Shown here one piece after another: positions 16,056 to 24,297 of a stretch of DNA of 64,000 bases; position 1 is the stretch's first letter, and each line of letters begins with the position of its first letter. A program made the position numbers and the translations under genes. Below the pieces are notes generated by a model. The model had not been told where the DNA came from, did not search any database, and saw only the letters and a list, made by a program, of their open reading frames with translations. This DNA is from JAICMB01 sp963802915 (GTDB lineage Bacteria; Acidobacteriota; Terriglobia; Bryobacterales; Bryobacteraceae): contig CAWDKQ010000008.1 of NCBI GenBank assembly GCA_963802915.1, positions 186,001 through 250,000 on the forward strand. The letters run 5' to 3'.

Positions 16056-17264
16056 CTACATCGCAACATCGTTAATGCTCGTGATCGCGAGCAGCATACT
16101 CAAAATCAACGTTCCGACCACGATGCCCATGACCAGAATCACCAGCGGTTCAAACAGCGAAGTGAACCTCCGGATGGATGCCTTGGTGTCCACTTCGTAG
16201 ATTTCGGCCATGCGGTTGAACATGTGGTCGAGGTGGCCGGTTTCCTCGCCGACGGCCAATAAATGCCCGGCGAGCGGCGGAAACTGGCCGGCTCTTCTCA
16301 ACGGGGCCGCTAATCCCTCACCGCGCTTCACGCCCTGTGAAATGATCTCCAGCGATCCCGAGATTCTCTTATTGTTCAGGATACCGCCAGCGATCGAAAT
16401 CGATTGCACCAGCGGTACGCTGCTCTGCACCAGCGTTCCCATCGCGCGTGCAAACCGAGCTGTTTCGGCCTTGCGTAACGCGTCTCCCAGAATGGGAATC
16501 TTGAGGCGCAGCGTATCCCACCAGAGGCGTCCCTTTACGGTCCGGACGTATAAGTACATGGTCACGGAGAATGCTAGCAGTCCGATGAAGAAACCGAGTG
16601 CGTAGGCGTGAACGATATTGCTCGCTTCTAACATGATCTTCGTGGGCAGCGGCATCGCGATGTGTGATTGCTCGAACACGGTGGCAAAGCGCGGCACCAC
16701 GAAGTTCAGCAGGATGAAAATGGATCCCAGTCCGACCATCGATAAGAGCGCCGGATAAATCATCGAGGAAATGATGTAGCCGCGCAGATCGTCGCGCGTG
16801 CGCTCGAATTCCGCGAGCCGTTCGAAAACTACCGCGAGCGATCCGCTGGCCTCTCCCGCTCGCACCATGTTGGTGTAAAGGGACGTGAAGTACTCAGGGT
16901 GCGTGGCCAGGCTGTCGGCGAAAGTCCTGCCGCCCTTCAAGACGCGCAGTACGTCGGAAACGATGAGCCGGAAGCGGGCGCGCTCGGTCAGTTCGCTCGT
17001 GATCGACAGTGCGCGGTCGAGAGGGACGCTGGCGTTCAGCAGCGTCGAGAGTTCCTGCGTGAAGAACAGGACGTCGCGCCGTTTTCCTCCGACGAAGGAC
17101 GGGAGCTTTATTTCGAAAGACTTCTTCGGCTGGAGTCCGACGTAGACCGGAGTGAGTCCTTGCTTGCGGAGTTCCTGCGCAACCCAGCGGTCGGAGTCGG
17201 CGTGGAAGGTCCCTGTGCGGAGCTTTCCGTCGGACGCGACTGCCTTGAAAAAGTACGTCGTCAT
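16056..17264 (-). CDS. gspF: Type II secretion inner-membrane protein GspF
   Basis: 402 residues, the usual length. N-terminal TYFFKAVASDGKLRTGTFHADS and DVLFFTQELSTLLNASVPLDRAL mark the first GspF domain; SMIYPALLSMVGLGSIFILLNFVVPRF is the first membrane segment. The second domain repeats the pattern (FARAMGTLVQSSVPLVQSI, GHLLAVGEETGHLDHMF) and ends with LVILVMGIVVGTLILSMLLAI. GspF is the platform protein contacted by GspE. It is separated from gspE by 133 bases, the only sizeable gap within the secretion genes, which holds a repeat-like sequence. Confidence 0.94.
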   Translation of the reverse strand: MTTYFFKAVASDGKLRTGTFHADSDRWVAQELRKQGLTPVYVGLQPKKSFEIKLPSFVGGKRRDVLFFTQELSTLLNASVPLDRALSITSELTERARFRLIVSDVLRVLKGGRTFADSLATHPEYFTSLYTNMVRAGEASGSLAVVFERLAEFERTRDDLRGYIISSMIYPALLSMVGLGSIFILLNFVVPRFATVFEQSHIAMPLPTKIMLEASNIVHAYALGFFIGLLAFSVTMYLYVRTVKGRLWWDTLRLKIPILGDALRKAETARFARAMGTLVQSSVPLVQSISIAGGILNNKRISGSLEIISQGVKRGEGLAAPLRRAGQFPPLAGHLLAVGEETGHLDHMFNRMAEIYEVDTKASIRRFTSLFEPLVILVMGIVVGTLILSMLLAITSINDVAM

Positions 17265-17284
17265 GACTGTCGGCCGGCTCGCCT

Positions 17285-17367
17285 TGCTAACGCGCGGGGT
17301 TCCGAAGGTTGCGGCGAGGTGCCCCCTACCGTTGCGCCAGCGTCGCTGTTACGCCGATGCGGAACCC
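17285..17367. repeat. Fold-back repeat-like element between gspE and gspF
   Basis: Bases 17285-17305 (TTGCTAACGCGCGGGGTTCC plus G) match the copy within gspK at 20 of 21 positions. GGGTTCCG at 17298-17305 is the exact inverse of CGGAACCC at 17360-17367, so the whole could fold into a long hairpin. It fills most of the gspE-gspF gap. It resembles a short palindromic dispersed repeat; it might also affect mRNA processing or expression between gspE and gspF. Confidence 0.45.
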
Positions 17368-17397
17368 TGACCGTAAGGGAGGGGCAATGGCCCAGCA

Positions 17398-19038
17398 TTA
17401 GACAAACTCCTGCGTGACCCGCATCACTTCGTCGGCCGAGGTCATTCCGCTTCGCACCTTCAACCAGCCATCCTCGCGCAAGTTCCGCATGCCGTTCCGT
17501 CGCGCGGCCGAAGTGATCTCAGTGGCATCGGCCCTGGCCATAATCATTTTGCGGATCTCGTCGTCGAGTTCCATCATTTCGAAGATGCCGATGCGTCCGG
17601 CATACCCAGTGCCGAAGCAGCGATCGCACCCGTGGCCGCGGAAGGTTTCGATATTGTCGCCTTCGGGGGTCATGCGATAGCCCGCGCTCTCTTTGCAATG
17701 CGGGCACACCACGCGAACCAGGCGCTGCGCAAGCACGGCCACCAGCGACGATGTGATCAGATAATTCTCAACGCCCATATCGGTCAGCCGCGAGATGGCG
17801 CTGGGGGCATCATTCGTGTGGAGCGTCGAGTAGACGAAGTGTCCGGTCAGTGAGGCGCGAATCGCAATGTCGGCTGTTTCGCGATCGCGAATTTCTCCGA
17901 TCATTATGACGTCGGGGTCCTGGCGCACGATGTGGCGCAGTCCCGAGGCGAAGGTCAGCCCGATCTGCGTATTGACGTGGATCTGATTGATCCCGTCCAT
18001 CTGGTATTCCACAGGATCTTCAATCGTAATGATCTTCTTATCAGACTGATTGATCCGTTTGAGCGCCGAATAAAGAGTCGTGGATTTGCCGCTGCCGGTC
18101 GGTCCCGTAACCAGGAAAATACCGTGCGGCATGGACGTAAAGTACTCCATGCGGCGGAACATGTGGCCGTCGAATCCGAGGCGCCCGAGATCGTAGAAAT
18201 CGGTAGCCGAGCGATCCAAGAGACGCATCACAACGCTCTCACCGTAAAGAGTGGGCAGCGTGGAAACGCGAAGATCCACCTCGCGGCCCATGGATTTAAT
18301 CTTGATGCGGCCGTCCTGGGGTAGACGGCGCTCCGCGATGTTGAGCTTGGCCATCAGCTTCACACGCGAGATCATGGCGGCTTTCATCTCGCGCGGTGGC
18401 GAATCCTGATTGATCAGCACGCCATCGATTCGATAGCGGACGCGAAATTCCCGCTCGAACGGCTCGATATGAATATCGCTAGCGCGTTTTTCGACCGCCT
18501 GCGCAATGATGCTATTGACCAGGCGAATGACGGGCGCTTCGCTCGCCATATCGCGGAGATGCTCCAGGTCCTCGGTCGCCTCGCCCCCGTCTCCGACGTA
18601 TTCGCCTTCCGCCTTGGCTGCTTCGCCATAGAAGCGATCAATCGCATCGAGGATCTCCTGCTCGGCGGCGAGAACCGTATTGACGCGCAGACCGGTGCAG
18701 TTGCGAACGGCGGCGATGGTTTCAAAATCCAGCGGATCGGCCATGGCGAGCGTGACCGTGTGGTCAACGCGATCCACGGGAAGACAGCGAAACTGGCGAA
18801 GAAACTTGGGAGAAAGCGCATCGGTTTCAGGCGATGCCGCGGGCGGACCCTCGATGGTCACGAGCGGGAGATTGAGCTGTTCCGATAGCGCAGCGAGGAC
18901 ATCGCGCATGGCAATGAAGCCGAGGTCGACCAGCGTCTTCCCCAGCTTGTCACCGCGCTCTTTCTGTAGCTCGAGTGCTCGATCGAGATCCTCGGCGGTA
19001 ATCAGCTTCCGCTCGAGGAGCAATTCGCCCAGGCGCAT
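17398..19038 (-). CDS. gspE: Type II secretion ATPase GspE
   Basis: 546 residues. The N-terminal MRLGELLLERKLITAEDLDRAL is the N1E domain. The motor domain has Walker A GPTGSGKSTT near residue 311, an Asp box (ITIEDPVEYQ), Walker B (DPDVIMIGEIRDRETADIA) and the His box (TGHFVYSTLHTND). A zinc-binding CPHC...CDRC element lies near residue 447, with a 28-residue spacing. It is the cytoplasmic ATPase that drives pseudopilus assembly. It starts 1 base after the upstream secreted-protein gene, so it belongs to the sigma-factor-led operon. Confidence 0.95.
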   Translation of the reverse strand: MRLGELLLERKLITAEDLDRALELQKERGDKLGKTLVDLGFIAMRDVLAALSEQLNLPLVTIEGPPAASPETDALSPKFLRQFRCLPVDRVDHTVTLAMADPLDFETIAAVRNCTGLRVNTVLAAEQEILDAIDRFYGEAAKAEGEYVGDGGEATEDLEHLRDMASEAPVIRLVNSIIAQAVEKRASDIHIEPFEREFRVRYRIDGVLINQDSPPREMKAAMISRVKLMAKLNIAERRLPQDGRIKIKSMGREVDLRVSTLPTLYGESVVMRLLDRSATDFYDLGRLGFDGHMFRRMEYFTSMPHGIFLVTGPTGSGKSTTLYSALKRINQSDKKIITIEDPVEYQMDGINQIHVNTQIGLTFASGLRHIVRQDPDVIMIGEIRDRETADIAIRASLTGHFVYSTLHTNDAPSAISRLTDMGVENYLITSSLVAVLAQRLVRVVCPHCKESAGYRMTPEGDNIETFRGHGCDRCFGTGYAGRIGIFEMMELDDEIRKMIMARADATEITSAARRNGMRNLREDGWLKVRSGMTSADEVMRVTQEFV

Positions 19039-19039
19039 T

Positions 19040-19585
19040 CTAGTACTCGTCGACGCGCACTATGGAACCGAGCGCTGCCTTGTCCTTGGCGGCTGCGACT
19101 AGGGCTTTCTTGGTCGCGTGCATCACCACCTGGTCAGGCAGTCCGGCGTGGTCCTCCCAGCGCCAGTAAAACAGTGAGACGGCCAGGGCGACTTCTTCAT
19201 TGTCGGGAACGTCGTGCAGTTCGACCGCCGATTTGGCGAGCAGATCCTGCATGGCGCTTCGGAAGCCCGGCATACGTTCTACCTTCTTGACGCGCGTTCG
19301 CGTGATGTCTTCCTTAGTGATGGTAGGGTGGAACGGATTGATGTTACTGCCCGGAGCAAGGTTGACTTCACCGGCCAGCACGGCGCCATAGCCACGAATA
19401 TAAACAGCTTGCGTGACGCCGACGAGCTCCAGTGGGTAGTCAGGCCAGAGGCCCCGAAAACCGTTGTCCACCGTATCTGAGGCTCTTGAGAAAGCGGTCC
19501 GATCCAGCTTGAGAGGTGCATCGCCGGCCGTGGAGGCTGCTTGTACAGTCAGGGCCGTAAGGGCCATCATGATTGCGAATCTCAT
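19040..19585 (-). CDS. Exported protein of unknown function, third gene of the sigma/anti-sigma operon
   Basis: 181 residues with a signal peptide (MRFAIMMALTALTVQAAS). The segment YPLELVGVTQAVYIRGYGAVLAGEVNLAPG is the most conserved-looking part; a similar RGYG-x-hydrophobic-EVNL pattern is common in acidobacterial exported proteins near anti-sigma genes. The rest is helical and charged. It overlaps the anti-sigma gene by 4 bases and is followed at once by gspE. It could be a periplasmic sensor or ligand of the anti-sigma factor, which is inference from position. Confidence 0.65.
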   Translation of the reverse strand: MRFAIMMALTALTVQAASTAGDAPLKLDRTAFSRASDTVDNGFRGLWPDYPLELVGVTQAVYIRGYGAVLAGEVNLAPGSNINPFHPTITKEDITRTRVKKVERMPGFRSAMQDLLAKSAVELHDVPDNEEVALAVSLFYWRWEDHAGLPDQVVMHATKKALVAAAKDKAALGSIVRVDEY

Positions 19586-20175
19586 CGTCCACCGCCGTAG
19601 TTGGCATTGCTTGCCACCATCATCTGTCCTACCTTGTTCTCGTAATAGCGGGCGCTCTGTTCCATCATGGCGATGTCCGAACGGCGCTGCATCTCAAAAC
19701 GCTTCGAAGCGGCGTCCAACAATTGCACAGACTTGGCTTCGCGGGCCTGACTGTCGGCGACTACCTTCGCGACGGCTGCGTTTACTTGGGCATCTACGCG
19801 CTTGTTCACCTCAGCTTGAATCTTTTGTTCAATCTGCGCCGTGTTTACGGCGACGGGCTGAACGGCCGGCACGGGCCGGACGGCGGCATGCACGAAGATG
19901 GCTGCGGCGAGCAGGGCGGCCGACGCAAATCCCATGGCCGGTCCGGAATGCCAGATCCGCTGCCACCAGCGCGGCTCGAAAACTTTGTCGGATACGAAGG
20001 AGATCCTTTGCGGGACTTCTTCTTCCTTCAGCGTGAGCAGGGCCGATTGCATCAGGCGCAGCCGTTCCAGCTCTTCGCGGCAATTTTCACACGATTCAAT
20101 ATGCGCGGCTTCTCCGGGACCACCCGAGGGTTCGCCAAGCGCATAGGCTTTCACATCTACAGACGAGCAGTTCAT
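19582..20175 (-). CDS. Zinc-finger anti-sigma factor, membrane-anchored
   Basis: 197 residues from ATG 20175 (a GTG three bases earlier is also possible). The first 40 residues form a zf-HC2-type anti-sigma domain: an early Cys (MNCSS) and HIESCENC, the HxxxCxxC motif. A single membrane helix follows (GFASAALLAAAIFVHAAV), then a periplasmic coiled coil rich in Ala, Gln and Lys (IEQKIQAEVNKRVDAQVNA). The sigma gene's TGA overlaps this ATG (TGATG), so the pair is tightly coupled. It should bind the ECF sigma factor in the cytoplasm until a signal releases it. Confidence 0.88.
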   Translation of the reverse strand: MNCSSVDVKAYALGEPSGGPGEAAHIESCENCREELERLRLMQSALLTLKEEEVPQRISFVSDKVFEPRWWQRIWHSGPAMGFASAALLAAAIFVHAAVRPVPAVQPVAVNTAQIEQKIQAEVNKRVDAQVNAAVAKVVADSQAREAKSVQLLDAASKRFEMQRRSDIAMMEQSARYYENKVGQMMVASNANYGGGR

Positions 20176-20684
20176 CACACACTCCGCGTGTTCGGTTTCG
20201 CCGCGGCATCCGTGCCGGGGCGAGCCTCAATGGGAGCCAAACTTTCTTTCAGGAGATCGAGCGCGGTGTAGAGGCGGGATTTGACTGTGGAAACCGGACA
20301 TCCGAGAATCTCAGCCATCTCTTCGAATTTGAAACCCTGATAGACCTTGAGTTGGACGGCCTCGCGCTGGTCGACATTCAGGCCCGCGAGGGCCCGTTCG
20401 ATCGCCAAAGACAGCTCGACCGGATACATGCGCCCGGTCAAATCCAAGGTGCTCGGCTCGACGGCCATTTCGCCCTCGGGCCTGTTTTTTCGCAGCAGCG
20501 AATAGGCCTCATTATGAGCGATCCGGTACAACCAGGCCGCGAACCGGCCTTCATCCTCGAGCTTTTTCAGGTTCTGGTACGCCTTCAGGAAGACATCCTG
20601 GCTCAGGTCGAGAGCGTCTTCCCGATTTCCCACCAACCGCAGCAAATAGTTGAAGACACGTTTCTCCCAGCGCGAAACGAGCAC
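20175..20684 (-). CDS. ECF-type RNA polymerase sigma factor heading the type II secretion operon
   Basis: 169 residues from the first standard start, GTG 20684. Sigma region 2 (WEKRVFNYLLRLVGNREDALDLSQDVFLKAYQNL, FAAWLYRIAHNEAYSLLRKN) and region 4 (LNVDQREAVQLKVYQGFKFEEMAEILGCPVSTVKSRLYTAL) are clear. Family-like sequence continues in frame upstream of the GTG (DRDLIAKARRGHVDAYN, 20685-20735), so the native N-terminus is probably longer. No ATG, GTG or TTG exists in that frame before a stop at 20790-20792; a CTG at 20756 has GGAG seven bases before it. So either a rare start or a frameshift is involved. First gene of the run to gspD. Confidence 0.88.
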   Translation of the reverse strand: MLVSRWEKRVFNYLLRLVGNREDALDLSQDVFLKAYQNLKKLEDEGRFAAWLYRIAHNEAYSLLRKNRPEGEMAVEPSTLDLTGRMYPVELSLAIERALAGLNVDQREAVQLKVYQGFKFEEMAEILGCPVSTVKSRLYTALDLLKESLAPIEARPGTDAAAKPNTRSV

Positions 20685-20771
20685 GTTATAAGCATCAACG
20701 TGGCCGCGCCGCGCCTTGGCGATCAGGTCGCGATCCTCAATCTCCCGAAATATCAGATTTCGGCTCCATTC

Positions 20772-20788
20772 CGCTGAGAATCTCAGCG
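20772..20788. promoter_or_regulatory. 17-base palindrome upstream of the ECF sigma gene
   Basis: CGCTGAGAATCTCAGCG is a perfect inverted repeat with 8-base arms around one base, lying just before the sigma coding region and its upstream extension. It could be an operator or an mRNA hairpin controlling translation of the sigma gene. Function is inferred from symmetry and position only. Confidence 0.4.
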
Positions 20789-20912
20789 TTCATACATAAA
20801 GACGTGCCCGGCCCCGGAAAAGTCGGAGGCGGCGGGAGTGTTTGGTGACTGACTCATGGTAACAACCGCTGGCTTGCTGGTACGTCGGCTGTTCTGTCAG
20901 AATCAGACCAGG

Positions 20913-22034
20913 ATGCTCACCCGGCTTTACGTCGATAACTACCGCTGTATGGTGAACTTCGAGTTCCGGCCGAAGCAAAAGCAGTTGATTATCGGGGGGA
21001 ATGGGACAGGAAAATCCACGTTTCTGGACGTCCTTGCGGCGATTCGGCGTTTTGTGATTGATGGGGTCGATGTCGAAGCCGCATTCGCCCCTTCTACTCG
21101 CACGCGATGGGACCTCCGTCCGCAGCAGACGTTCTTCGTTGAAGCGGCGATTAACCACGCTGAGTATAAGTATGGACTTGTGACTGAGTATGAGGGAGGG
21201 ACGCTCCGAGTTCATACGGAGTCGCTCTTCCACAATGATAAGCACCTACTCCACTTCAGCAACGGTGAAGTTCATCTATCCAATTCCCGTTACCCTAACG
21301 GGGTCAGTTATCCCTTCGGTTGGCAACGCTCCGCTTTGTCCACCATCGATTCGCGGCCGGAGAACGAGGAAATCGCACGTTTTAAGGAGTGGCTCGCCGC
21401 GCTTTGCGCGGTGCGCGTCGACCCGTACCATATGCTCGCGCACGCCGAAAAGGAGGATTCGTACCCCGACCGGGACTTCTCGAATTTTGCACCGTGGTAC
21501 CGTCACATGACGCAGGAGAATGGAAGCGGCGTGGATGAAGCGAAGAAGGCCCTGCGGCAAGTCATCGAGGGGTTCGAGTCTTTAGATCTCGAACGGGCTG
21601 GTCAAAATATCCGAATTCTAAAAGCCAGGTTTGCTCCCGGGAGTGGCGTGCCGCCCAGTAGCCCCCCTCTTCGGCTCGATTTCGATTTTGGCGAATTGTC
21701 GGATGGACAGCGAACTATCATCGCGCTGTACACGCTGCTGCATTGCGCGGTGGCGCCAAGCAGCACCTTGGTCTTGGACGAACCGGATAATTTCCTGGCT
21801 CTTGCTGAGATCCAACCTTGGCTCTTCGGATTAACGGATCGAGTGGACGACGAAGATGCACAGGTAATCCTTATATCGCACCATCCCGAACTCATTAATT
21901 ATTTTGCCCACGGCAATGCCTCGCGATTCGTGAGAATGGGCTCGGGTCCAACCATCGTCGAACTGTTCGATCCAAAGGGCTCCCCCGGGCTTTCCCCTGC
22001 CGAACTTGTGGCGCGCGGTTGGGATCGTGAGTGA
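20913..22034 (+). CDS. AAA/ABC-type ATPase (RecF/OLD-like), first gene of a putative defence pair
   Basis: 373 residues from ATG 20913 (an ATG at 20856 gives a longer form without a good ribosome site). Walker A GGNGTGKST at residues 28-36 follows an OLD/RecF-like N-terminal strand (LTRLYVDNYRCMVNFEF). An ABC-signature-like LSDGQ lies at 262-266, Walker B LVLDEPDN at 286-293 and an H-loop VILISHHPEL near 320. This is the SMC/RecF-type ATPase fold common in OLD, Septu and PARIS systems. It overlaps the next gene by eight bases. A role in nucleic-acid surveillance or anti-phage defence is inferred. Confidence 0.85.
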   Translation: MLTRLYVDNYRCMVNFEFRPKQKQLIIGGNGTGKSTFLDVLAAIRRFVIDGVDVEAAFAPSTRTRWDLRPQQTFFVEAAINHAEYKYGLVTEYEGGTLRVHTESLFHNDKHLLHFSNGEVHLSNSRYPNGVSYPFGWQRSALSTIDSRPENEEIARFKEWLAALCAVRVDPYHMLAHAEKEDSYPDRDFSNFAPWYRHMTQENGSGVDEAKKALRQVIEGFESLDLERAGQNIRILKARFAPGSGVPPSSPPLRLDFDFGELSDGQRTIIALYTLLHCAVAPSSTLVLDEPDNFLALAEIQPWLFGLTDRVDDEDAQVILISHHPELINYFAHGNASRFVRMGSGPTIVELFDPKGSPGLSPAELVARGWDRE

Positions 22035-22584
22035 ACGGATTGCGGAAATTGTGATCCTGGGCGAGGACTTGCGCCACGCTAATCTTGTACGACGGTACCT
22101 GGAGCAGTGCGGGCACGAAAGACGCTGCCTTCGCTTTATGCTCGCGTCCCCAGGCAGAGGCGCGGGAGAGCAACACGTTCGTCTGAACTACGCGAAAGAA
22201 GTGAATGCGTACCGCAATGCAGCGCAGAGACGTAGGGCCGCCCTCGTGGTAATTATCGATGCCGATACGTGCACGGTGCGACAGAGACGGCAAGAATTGG
22301 CGGACGCACTTATTGAGGCCCATCTCGAGACACCACAAGCCAAAGAAACCATTGCGTTACTGACACCAAGACGAAATGTTGAGACGTGGATTCTTTGTTT
22401 GACTGGTGACCATGTCGATGAACAAACGGATTACAAAGGCCGTGCCGGTCTCGATCACAAAACCCGGTCCGCAGCCAAGTCCCTTTGGGAATGGACGCGC
22501 CCCAATTTCGTGCTGCCCTTGACTTGCATTGATTCGCTCCGGGAAGCAATACCCGAACTGGTGCGGATTCCTGAACCTCGATAG
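22027..22584 (+). CDS. TOPRIM-like protein coupled to the ATPase, putative effector nuclease
   Basis: 185 residues from GTG 22027, within the end of the ATPase gene (GTGAGTGA overlap). The first strand ends LGEDLRHANLVRRYL with Glu13. A hydrophobic strand then leads to VVIIDADTCT (Asp78 and Asp80). This glutamate followed by DxD is the metal-binding layout of TOPRIM folds. A further motif RRNVETWILCL lies near residue 119. The same arrangement (ATPase plus separate small TOPRIM protein) is known from PARIS, but the sequence does not obviously belong to the DUF4435 family. A nuclease role is inferred, not shown. Confidence 0.6.
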   Translation: MSERIAEIVILGEDLRHANLVRRYLEQCGHERRCLRFMLASPGRGAGEQHVRLNYAKEVNAYRNAAQRRRAALVVIIDADTCTVRQRRQELADALIEAHLETPQAKETIALLTPRRNVETWILCLTGDHVDEQTDYKGRAGLDHKTRSAAKSLWEWTRPNFVLPLTCIDSLREAIPELVRIPEPR

Positions 22585-22631
22585 CGTCTACATCGCGCGA
22601 TTCACGCGCGACTGTGTCAAAATAGCTTCGC

Positions 22632-23984
22632 ATGAAGCGACTCCAGCCGGTCATCTGGATGAAGGGCACTTTCCTGAGCCCGCAGTATCTGCAAACTCAG
22701 GATCGGTTCATCGAGAGCACGCTCGAATTTTACATGGATGCGCTGTCGTTCGCGCCCTGGGGGTTCAAGCGGCTCCAGATTAACCAGGACGCTCTCGATA
22801 CCGGCACATTCGCTCTGACCGACGCTGCCGGCATCTTCCCGGACGGGCTGATTTTCGATATTCCGGATTCGGATCCGCCACCTTCGCCCAAAGCTCTGGT
22901 CGATTGCTTCGAGGCGGACCAGAAGTCGCTCGATGTTTTTCTCGCGATTCCTCATTATCGGGATCGCGGGCTGAATGTATCCATTGAGCAGAAGAAAGCC
23001 GACACTCGTTTTCTGGCCGAGGTCGCGATGCTGCGCGATGAGAATTCGGGCATGACCGAGAAGCCGGTACAGGTGGCTCGCAAGAATTTTCGTTTTCTGG
23101 TAGAGGGCGAGTCGCAACAGCACCAGTCAGTTCTTCGCGTGGCGCGGATTCTTAAGACCGACGCCGGAACCCTGCAACTCGATCCGAATTTCGTGCCGCC
23201 CGTGCTCGACATCACAGCGAGCGATTACCTGGTTTCCATCAGCCGTCGTCTCGTGGAGATTCTTGCGGCCAAGAGCACGACCCTATCGGGAAACCGCCGG
23301 CAAAAGAACTTGAGCCTGGCCGAGTTTGGCACATCGGATATAGCGAATTTCTGGCTGCTTTACACCATCAACTCGCATTTTCCTTTGATGCAGCACATCT
23401 TTGAGACTCGCCGCGGGCATCCGGAAGATCTTTACTCCACGATGCTATCTTTGGGCGGTTGTTTGACGACTTTTTCTAAAGATATCCATCCGCGCGACCT
23501 GCCAAAGTACGAGCACGACGATCTCTACGGCTGCTTCCACGATCTGGACGAGAAGATCCGTTATCTTCTCGAGACGGCCGTGCCGAGCAACTTCATTTCT
23601 CTGCCGTTGAAACTGCTGAGTCCTTCGATTTATGGGACGTCACTGGCGGATGACAAGTACTTGCGGAACACACGACTTTACCTTGCCGTGAATGCCGATA
23701 TGAACGAAGCGGAGTTGATCAGCAAGACTCCGTATCTGATTAAGTTGTGTTCGGCGAATCATATTGAAGTCCTCGTGAAACAGGCCTTGCCAGGCGTGCC
23801 GCTTACGCATCAGCCCAAGCCTCCCAGCGCGATTCCGGTCAAAGTGAATTATCAATACTTCAGCCTGAATCAGTCCGGCGGCGCTTGGGAGGCGATCGTG
23901 CGTGCGCGAAACCTCGCGGCTTATGTTCCTGGCGACTTCCCCGTTCCGAAGATGGAGCTAATTATTTTGCTGCCGGAGAGTTAA
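22632..23984 (+). CDS. tssK: Type VI secretion baseplate protein TssK (first copy)
   Basis: 450 residues. Recognised by the TssK order: VIWMKGTFLSPQYLQTQDRFIE at the N-terminus, GIFPDGLIFDIP, a central FGTSDIANFWLLYTINSHFPLMQHI, and the C-terminal PKPPSAIPVKVNYQYFSLNQSGGAWEAI. TssK is the trimeric adaptor that ties the baseplate to TssL and TssM in the inner membrane. A second, clearly homologous tssK lies at 28154. This copy stands alone on the plus strand, 47 bases after the TOPRIM-like gene and away from tssL/tssM. No other baseplate or sheath gene is present. Confidence 0.92.
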   Translation: MKRLQPVIWMKGTFLSPQYLQTQDRFIESTLEFYMDALSFAPWGFKRLQINQDALDTGTFALTDAAGIFPDGLIFDIPDSDPPPSPKALVDCFEADQKSLDVFLAIPHYRDRGLNVSIEQKKADTRFLAEVAMLRDENSGMTEKPVQVARKNFRFLVEGESQQHQSVLRVARILKTDAGTLQLDPNFVPPVLDITASDYLVSISRRLVEILAAKSTTLSGNRRQKNLSLAEFGTSDIANFWLLYTINSHFPLMQHIFETRRGHPEDLYSTMLSLGGCLTTFSKDIHPRDLPKYEHDDLYGCFHDLDEKIRYLLETAVPSNFISLPLKLLSPSIYGTSLADDKYLRNTRLYLAVNADMNEAELISKTPYLIKLCSANHIEVLVKQALPGVPLTHQPKPPSAIPVKVNYQYFSLNQSGGAWEAIVRARNLAAYVPGDFPVPKMELIILLPES

Positions 23985-23997
23985 GAAACGACTTCCG

Positions 23998-24282
23998 TCA
24001 ACGAACAATGTAGATGTTTTCTTTGTATAACATTCGCTTGGGATCTGGTTTACCGCTCCCACCGATCGCGCCATCAGGGCGGAGATATTGGTGGACTCGA
24101 GCAACTTCATCCCCGTCCTTATTGACGTACGAGATTATTTGGCTGCGGGTACAAAACGGTTCGCTCGCCGGCTGAGGTGACGGATGCTTCTCCTTCATCA
24201 GCACGCCGCGCAGAATACCGGATTGGGCCTGCTCGATCATTCGCTCCTCGTTGAACATGCGTCGAAGTTCTTTCGCATCCAC
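23998..24282 (-). CDS. Small cytoplasmic protein of unknown function
   Basis: 94 residues from GTG 24282; an ATG at codon 9 (24258) is an alternative. The N-terminus is charged and helical (AKELRRMFNEERMIEQAQSG). The C-terminal half, EPFCTRSQIISYVNKDGDEVARVHQYLRPDGAIGGSGKPDPKRML, is well structured and contains a HQYLRPDG-x-GGSGKPDPK motif that looks like a conserved family. No function is known to me. Its start lies only 15 bases from the divergent start of the next gene, so the promoters must overlap the opposite coding regions. Confidence 0.65.
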   Translation of the reverse strand: MDAKELRRMFNEERMIEQAQSGILRGVLMKEKHPSPQPASEPFCTRSQIISYVNKDGDEVARVHQYLRPDGAIGGSGKPDPKRMLYKENIYIVR

Positions 24283-24297
24283 GCGTATACTCTAGGG

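Noticed and set aside
20790..21245. 151-codon minus-strand frame opposite the start of the ATPase gene
   Set aside because: Most of it is antisense to the Walker A region of a clear ATPase; no family features.
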